Assembly (NCBI GenBank): GCA_023386835.1
Contig: JAEWIY010000183.1
Location: 1-9,589, forward strand
Direction: 5' to 3'
Source of the DNA: Verrucomicrobiota bacterium
GTDB lineage: Bacteria; Verrucomicrobiota; Verrucomicrobiia; Opitutales; Opitutaceae
DNA length: 9,589 nucleotides
Shown here: in pieces, positions 5,322-9,589 of the stretch
Numbering within the stretch: position 1 is the stretch's first letter
Layout of the letters: the number at the start of each line of letters is the position of its first letter
The notes under the pieces: model-generated
The model's input: the letters and a program-made list of their open reading frames with translations, nothing else
Databases searched by the model: none
Told to the model about the DNA's origin: nothing
Translations under genes and position numbers: made by a program

Positions 5322-8186
5322 TCAAGGACCACCCGGCGTCGGTTCGCCTCGCTCCAACAAAAGGACCCGTCCGGTGAAGCGCTCGCTCGTGGTGGATCCG
5401 CCAATCGGATTCTGCAAGAGCACGATTTGATCGGGCTGCGCCGGGTGATTGGGTGAACGGGCCCGCAACACTTCACGCCCGTCCAGCCGCACCACCGCGA
5501 CGCCCTGCCGCGGTTCCTCCGGCGGCCGAAGAGCGTCCATCGTGATCTCCAGGCGGTGGGGCTGCTCGTAGTCCACGGCAATGGGCTCCGATTCCGTACC
5601 GCCAAAGCCCCAGTGGTCATGCCCAATTCGCACGTGGTGATCATCCACATACCGAACGTAAATGAAGTCGCCCGCCCCGGTCTGCCCCGTCGTCACCAGT
5701 GGTTCGACCTGGCCCGACATTCCTCGGGGAAACACGACGGACAACCGAACGTCACCATAACCGCTCCGCCGTGGGGGCGGCGGCAGGACATCGCGCGGAA
5801 TCGTATCCACTTGGGTGATTCGCCCGCTGAACATCGGCCCGGCCGAGCTGTGCCTCCGGCTGTTCACACCGATGACGAAGTCATCCAACTCCGACGGCGC
5901 AAACGCTTCCTCGGTGTTGATCAGCCACCGGCCGTTCAGGCTCACCGCGTAACGGCGCGGCAGCGGAACTGCGCGCTCCGATTCTTTCGCCTCTGTCGCG
6001 TCTCCATCCGACGCCAGCGGCCCAATCCAAAGCAGCAAGGTGTGCTCCAGTTCTGGATTGTACTCCACTGCCTCTGTCACCGGACCTCCACCACCCCAAT
6101 GATCGAGTCCCACCCGAAGCCGGTTGTTTTTAAGGTACGACACATACACAAGGTCTCCGCGGGAACCAGAACCCGTCTGCAAGAGCGGCTCACTCGTGCC
6201 CGCGCGGCCGAGCGGGAAGGTCAGCTTGAAGCGCAAGACCTCGCCGAGTTTGAGCTGCGGCGCCAGGTAGTCCGCCGCCTCGAGTGGCAGTTGCTCCTGC
6301 CGCAAGATCTGCCCCGTGAATCTCGGCTCAATCTGCCCGACCCCGTTGGGATTGCGACCGATCGCCAGCCGTCCGGGCGACGACGGGTAGAAGTTCGCCG
6401 CCGCCGTCAACGCCGTCTCGCCGTTTAACTTGATTTCCAGTTTTCGACGCACGCCGGCGACCGCCAACCGGGACCAGTCACCAAAAAACGGATGCGCTTC
6501 GGGAGGCGCAAACGACCCCATGTAGACCTCCACCTCGTTTTCGCCACGAGACACGGTCAACGGCGCTGACGTCGGTCCACCCAAGCCGGAATGGAAGAAT
6601 CCAAACTGGATGCGATCTCCCGAGAGGTAACGCACGTAAACGACATCGCTTTCCTCCGCGAAGGCACCGGTGGCCACCAGCGGCTCTGTCGCACCCGCTC
6701 GGCCGGCGGGAAACTGCACCGTCAACTTCACCGGGCCGTAGCGCTCGTTGGTTAGTTTGGCCCAAAGGTGCGATGGCGCATTCAACCAGCGGCCCACGAA
6801 CTGCAGCCGCTCCGGCTGAGGGAACATCCGGGCGGCATAGAACACGTTGACCGCCACAGTAATCACCGCGACGAGCACCACCAACGCGCGACGGAGGCGC
6901 TGACGTGTTGCGGTCGGCGCCGCGGCATCGAAATGGAGCGCGAACAACGCGCTCAACAGCGCCAGCCAGACGATAAAGTCCGTCGCATACCGAAGGATCA
7001 GCGCGAAGTAGAGGCAGAGAAACAGCAGGATGCCGACGAGCGGCAGCACAATCAAATCCGCGACCTGCCGAACTTCCTTCGGCAGTGTTGAGTCACGTCC
7101 CGAGAGCCGGAAGAGACCGATTGCCCCGATCCAAAAAAACGGAAACACCGCGAGGGCACCGAGCGGCAGCTGGCTGGCGCCTGGAATGACGAACGGGAAA
7201 TAACGTTCCCACTGCGGCGTCGAAAAGAGGTAGCCCCACAGGTTGGGCAACAGGTGGCCAAGTCCCATCAGCGGTTGTTCGGCGATGCGGAAGCTGGCCA
7301 GCTGGTACTTCATGCCGAACTCAGTAATCGAGTCGAAGCGCGCCTGATTGTACGCCATCAGCCCGACGCCGATGAGCCCGAGCGGCAGCACCGCGGCCAC
7401 GCCGAACCTCAACGAGCGACGCGTGAGCCACACCCGCAGGTCGCGGCTCCGGTCCAGTTTCCACCACCAGACGCCGACCAGGAGGACGCTGGCAAAAAGG
7501 AAGTTGGGGCGGGCCGCGACCGCCAGTCCCCACGAGAAGCTCGCGGCCGCCAGCCACCAGGCGCCCCGCTGCTCGCTCCACAAGGCACGGCAAGCCAACG
7601 TGAGCGCAAGGAAGCCGAAGAAGTACGCGCACGTCATCGGCACCTGGTAAAAGCCAGGCGCCTGCATCAACGCCGGAACCATGTTGCCGAACGCGAGCAC
7701 GAGTCCCGCTGAAATTGTGGTTGCCGGGCCGGCCATTGGAAACAGGCGCCGGCGAACCAGCGTCAGCCAATACAAGCTGATCCCGAGGCTCGCCGTGCCA
7801 AAGAAGGCCACCGTAAACGGCTCGGTGAGGTACGTGCCGGTCAGCACGTTCCACGGCAGCATCAGGACGAGGATGGGCGTAACACCAAAATACAGGTAGT
7901 ACTTGCCGCGATACAGCGACATGTCGTGGACGCGGTACGGCGCATTCGCCACGGGATCGTACGGATCCTCCAACCGCAGCAATTGCGGATGCGGCTCCAG
8001 CTTGAGGTGCAGCTGCCCCGCGCGAAACGCCTCGGTTTGCAGCCCGTAATAGCCCGACGGCGCCTGGTCGGTCCACGCCGGCAGCGAGGACCACGCCGAA
8101 CCGAAATAAAAGAGCGCGCCGAAGAGGAGGATCAAGAGCAGGGCAAACCGCTCCTGTTTTCCCGTTGCAGATGTGTGGTCACTCAC
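5322..8186 (-). CDS. Large polytopic membrane protein, GT-C glycosyltransferase-like, with three C-terminal beta-rich modules (954 aa)
   Basis: Residues ~14-452 contain about 12-13 hydrophobic segments (e.g. 14-32, 96-116, 122-143, 180-200, 261-280, 340-360, 374-398, 401-418, 432-452). The first outer loop holds a distinctive stretch, GYYGLQTEAFRAG at 45-57 and DPYDP at 74-78, then RVHDMSLYRGKYYLYFG at 85-101. From memory this belongs to an uncharacterised family of GT-C-fold-like membrane proteins; such enzymes use lipid-linked sugar donors. The last helix is preceded by RQRLRR (inside) so the following ~500 residues should be periplasmic. They hold three modules at ~484-635, 649-798 and 811-946, the same as those at the end of the membrane protein at 2-1654. 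The start is GTG at 8186; an in-frame TGA lies six codons upstream, so no longer form is possible, and no strong Shine-Dalgarno is visible. It heads the four-gene minus-strand group. Substrate and catalytic activity are not shown. Confidence 0.85.
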   Translation of the reverse strand: MSDHTSATGKQERFALLLILLFGALFYFGSAWSSLPAWTDQAPSGYYGLQTEAFRAGQLHLKLEPHPQLLRLEDPYDPVANAPYRVHDMSLYRGKYYLYFGVTPILVLMLPWNVLTGTYLTEPFTVAFFGTASLGISLYWLTLVRRRLFPMAGPATTISAGLVLAFGNMVPALMQAPGFYQVPMTCAYFFGFLALTLACRALWSEQRGAWWLAAASFSWGLAVAARPNFLFASVLLVGVWWWKLDRSRDLRVWLTRRSLRFGVAAVLPLGLIGVGLMAYNQARFDSITEFGMKYQLASFRIAEQPLMGLGHLLPNLWGYLFSTPQWERYFPFVIPGASQLPLGALAVFPFFWIGAIGLFRLSGRDSTLPKEVRQVADLIVLPLVGILLFLCLYFALILRYATDFIVWLALLSALFALHFDAAAPTATRQRLRRALVVLVAVITVAVNVFYAARMFPQPERLQFVGRWLNAPSHLWAKLTNERYGPVKLTVQFPAGRAGATEPLVATGAFAEESDVVYVRYLSGDRIQFGFFHSGLGGPTSAPLTVSRGENEVEVYMGSFAPPEAHPFFGDWSRLAVAGVRRKLEIKLNGETALTAAANFYPSSPGRLAIGRNPNGVGQIEPRFTGQILRQEQLPLEAADYLAPQLKLGEVLRFKLTFPLGRAGTSEPLLQTGSGSRGDLVYVSYLKNNRLRVGLDHWGGGGPVTEAVEYNPELEHTLLLWIGPLASDGDATEAKESERAVPLPRRYAVSLNGRWLINTEEAFAPSELDDFVIGVNSRRHSSAGPMFSGRITQVDTIPRDVLPPPPRRSGYGDVRLSVVFPRGMSGQVEPLVTTGQTGAGDFIYVRYVDDHHVRIGHDHWGFGGTESEPIAVDYEQPHRLEITMDALRPPEEPRQGVAVVRLDGREVLRARSPNHPAQPDQIVLLQNPIGGSTTSERFTGRVLLLERGEPTPGGP
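5349..6737 (-). repeat. Three tandem protein repeat modules (array B: B1, B2, B3)
   Basis: Modules lie at about 6737-6282 (B1), 6242-5793 (B2) and 5756-5349 (B3) on the minus strand. Shared landmarks are FPxGRAGxxEPL (B1, B2) or FPRGMSGQVEPL (B3), then DVVYVRYL / DLVYVSYL / DFIYVRYV, then the D-H-W-G element (LDHWGGG in B2, HDHWGFG in B3; B1 has FFHSGLG), then a turn such as KLNGE, SLNGR or RLDGR, and a closing FTGQI / FSGRI / FTGRV. Short proline-rich linkers separate the copies (e.g. LPPPPRRSGYG before B3). Spacing and landmarks match array A at 302-1633. Confidence 0.85.
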
Positions 8187-8493
8187 GCGCGAAGGATCGG
8201 ATCAAAGCTTTGGCGAACGCGCCCTGGCCCGAAGAGCCACGGCTCAAGGATAGATCCAAGTACGGCCGCTCCGGCGTCGCCGCCGTAATGCTTGCTCGAA
8301 TCAAACCGGGCTTACGAACCAAAGCACCCCCGCTGATGCAACCTTGTTTCGGGACCCGGGCTTTCGCCGCCGCGCCACAGAAACCGTTGGCCAAAGGTCC
8401 AAGGGCATGCTTGCGTCGGCCGATGCGCCGGCTCGGCTCCATCTCCTCCCTTCCGCCCCCGCGGCCGGCGCGCAGGCGGCGGGTCCTTTTCGT
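8187..8493. other. Divergent intergenic region (307 bp) without a recognised gene
   Basis: This stretch lies between the GTG of the minus-strand membrane-protein gene and the ATG of the plus-strand dehydrogenase, so it should carry the promoters for both directions. I see no convincing -35/-10 pair on either strand. A weak TATCCT-like element occurs in TTGGATCTATCCTTG (minus strand, near 8250-8264). A perfect 10-bp palindrome, CAAAGCTTTG (8203-8212), sits 16 nt before the GTG. The part nearest the dehydrogenase is very GC-rich, and the plus-strand frame of that gene stays open back to about 8344, but the encoded residues look like noise. Confidence 0.5.
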
Positions 8494-9315
8494 ATGAAGT
8501 TGGTCGTGACTGGAACGAGCACGGGCATTGGCCGTGCGTTGGCGGAGCACCTGCTCGCCCAAGGGCATGAGGTCTGGGGGCTCGCCCGTTCGCCGCAGTC
8601 CGAGCTCACCGCCGCTCATGCGGGTTTTCGTTCATCGATCTGCGACGTCGCCAATTGGGAGCAGGTCGCCCGGACAGCCACTGACGTGGATGCGGTCTGG
8701 TCGCATGTGGATGGAGTGATCGCCTGTGCAGGCGTGCAAGGTGAGGTCGGACCGCTGGTCCGCACGGATCCACAGCGGTGGAGCGAAACCGTGCGGATCA
8801 ATCTCGACGGCACCTACTACACCGTTCGCGCTTTCCACGCCGCGCTGCAACGCGCGCCGCGCCGGGCCAAGATCATCTGTTTTTCCGGTGGTGGAGCGAC
8901 GAAACCCCGGCTCAATTTTTCCGCTTATGGCGTCGCCAAGACGGGTGTTGTCCGGCTGGTTGAAACGCTGGCCGAAGAATTGAAGAACGAGCCATTCGAC
9001 GTGAACGCGGTTGCGCCCGGTGCAATCAACACGCGGTTGACTGATGAGGTCATCCAACTCGGACCAGAGCGCGCCGGAGCCGCCGAATACGCGGCGGCGG
9101 TGAAACAGAAGGCGACCGGCGGCGCCTCGCTCGAAAAAGCGATCGGGCTGGTCGAATGGCTGCTCTCCCCTGCCAGCGACGGCATCTCCGGACGCTTGCT
9201 GAGTGCGCCGTGGGACCCGTGGCCCACTCTCGGTGAGCACGTGGCGCAGGTGCGGGCCAGCGATGTCTACACGCTGCGTCGCATCGTCCCGGAGGAGCGG
9301 CAGCTGTCGTTCTGA
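8494..9315 (+). CDS. Short-chain dehydrogenase/reductase (classical SDR, 273 aa)
   Basis: It shows the full classical SDR set: nucleotide-binding TGTSTGIG at 6-13, ACAG at 77-80 in place of the usual NNAG, N103 in RINLDG, catalytic S131 (CFSGGGAT) and Y145-x-x-x-K149 (SAYGVAKTG), and VAPGAINT at 173-180. The C-terminal part, SGRLLSAPWDPW followed by YTLRRI, resembles, from memory, SDRs that sit in surface-polysaccharide clusters. It should be an NAD(P)-dependent oxidoreductase in the cytosol; the substrate is unknown, and a keto-sugar is a contextual guess. I chose the ATG at 8494 because MKLVVTGTSTGIG places the cofactor strand at the N-terminus as in the family; a frame extension to 8344 adds ~50 unlikely residues. 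The ribosome site is weak (AGGCGG about 10-15 nt before). The next gene starts 6 bp after the stop. Confidence 0.9.
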   Translation: MKLVVTGTSTGIGRALAEHLLAQGHEVWGLARSPQSELTAAHAGFRSSICDVANWEQVARTATDVDAVWSHVDGVIACAGVQGEVGPLVRTDPQRWSETVRINLDGTYYTVRAFHAALQRAPRRAKIICFSGGGATKPRLNFSAYGVAKTGVVRLVETLAEELKNEPFDVNAVAPGAINTRLTDEVIQLGPERAGAAEYAAAVKQKATGGASLEKAIGLVEWLLSPASDGISGRLLSAPWDPWPTLGEHVAQVRASDVYTLRRIVPEERQLSF

Positions 9316-9321
9316 TCCGTG

Positions 9322-9589
9322 ATGCGGCGCGCGCCCTACGAAACCGCTCCCGTAGTCCCTTCCCTTGCCCGAGCCCTGGCTCAATGGGCGGCATTCGCCC
9401 TGGGTGACGCGGCCGTCGGGGTTTGGCTCTGGTTCGCCGGCACTCGTTTTCTGGATGTCTCCAACTCCACGGTCTGGCACGCCGCCGGAGCCGGACTGGC
9501 CGTGGCTGTTCTGGGCTCTCTGCTCCATGGACGGAGCCAACTGGCGGGGCATCGGTGGCAGCGGCTCGTGCGCGCGGCGGCCTTCCTTC
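9322..9589 (+). CDS. N-terminal fragment of a probable membrane protein; 3' end outside window
   Basis: An ATG at 9322 (directly preceded by an in-frame GTG at 9319) opens a frame that stays open to the right edge, giving at least 89 residues. The start MRRAPYETAPVVPSLARA is followed by hydrophobic segments near residues 21-40 (WAAFALGDAAVGVWLWFAG) and 53-68 (HAAGAGLAVAVLGSLL), then a basic stretch (HGRSQLAGHRWQRLVR), as in the first two helices of a polytopic inner-membrane protein. It lies only 6 bp after the dehydrogenase stop on the same strand, so it is likely co-transcribed and possibly translationally coupled; no clear Shine-Dalgarno sits at the usual distance. The family cannot be recognised from this fragment. 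It could be another GT-C-like protein, but that is only a guess from context. Confidence 0.65.
   Translation, partial: MRRAPYETAPVVPSLARALAQWAAFALGDAAVGVWLWFAGTRFLDVSNSTVWHAAGAGLAVAVLGSLLHGRSQLAGHRWQRLVRAAAFL

Noticed and set aside
5556..6428. Open frame of 290 codons on the plus strand
   Set aside because: It is antisense to the repeat array of the 954-residue protein and encodes a basic, motif-free product; a GC-driven shadow.
8406..8445. Promoter-like TTGCGT followed by a CATCTC element upstream of the dehydrogenase
   Set aside because: Spacing is about 23 bp and both boxes are poor matches, so it is not distinguishable from background in this GC-rich stretch.
8344..8493. N-terminal extension of the dehydrogenase from an ATG at 8344
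   Set aside because: The extra ~50 residues (Arg/Ala/Pro-rich) match nothing in the SDR family, whose cofactor-binding strand normally begins within the first ~10 residues, as it does from the ATG at 8494.
8632..9552. Open frame of 306 codons on the minus strand
   Set aside because: It lies antisense to the dehydrogenase with its complete SDR motifs and to the following membrane-protein start; the product has no domain signal.

Overview
The window is GC-rich (roughly 60-65% by eye) bacterial DNA from what looks like a surface-glycan or glycoconjugate locus. Long gene-like antisense frames, GTG starts and weak Shine-Dalgarno sequences are consistent with a high-GC Gram-negative. The large membrane proteins with repeated beta-rich tails remind me of Opitutaceae (Verrucomicrobia), but this is an impression from memory, not a demonstrated assignment. 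No RNA genes, mobile elements or CRISPR arrays were seen.

Layout. Positions 2-1654 (+) hold the 3' part of a membrane protein cut by the left edge. It ends in three copies of a ~125-150-residue beta-rich module. A small membrane-anchored protein of unknown function follows (1698-2195, +). Four minus-strand genes then read leftward from 8186 to 2202. They are a 954-residue polytopic membrane protein ending in three copies of the same module, a DegT/DnrJ-type PLP sugar aminotransferase, a GT2 polyprenyl-phosphate glycosyltransferase-like protein, and a fused N-acetyltransferase/3,4-ketoisomerase of FdtD/WxcM type. The last three overlap by 4 bp (ATGA), so they look translationally coupled. A 307-bp divergent intergenic region separates this group from a plus-strand short-chain dehydrogenase (8494-9315) and the start of another membrane protein that runs off the right edge (from 9322).

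How the genes may work together (inference). The ketoisomerase domain, aminotransferase and acetyltransferase domain are together sufficient in principle to convert dTDP-4-keto-6-deoxyglucose into a dTDP-3-acetamido-3,6-dideoxyhexose (Fuc3NAc or Qui3NAc type). The GT2 protein could load a sugar onto a polyprenyl-phosphate carrier. The large membrane protein, which resembles GT-C glycosyltransferases, could use such a lipid-linked donor on the outer face of the inner membrane. No genes for making the dTDP-4-keto precursor (rmlA/rmlB) lie in the window.

The most unusual element is the repeat module itself. It occurs six times, three at the C-terminus of each of two membrane proteins with different membrane parts, flanking the sugar-biosynthesis genes in opposite orientations. 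Topology reasoning puts all copies outside the cytoplasm. I do not recognise it as a named family; a concanavalin/laminin-G-like glycan-binding fold is a guess.
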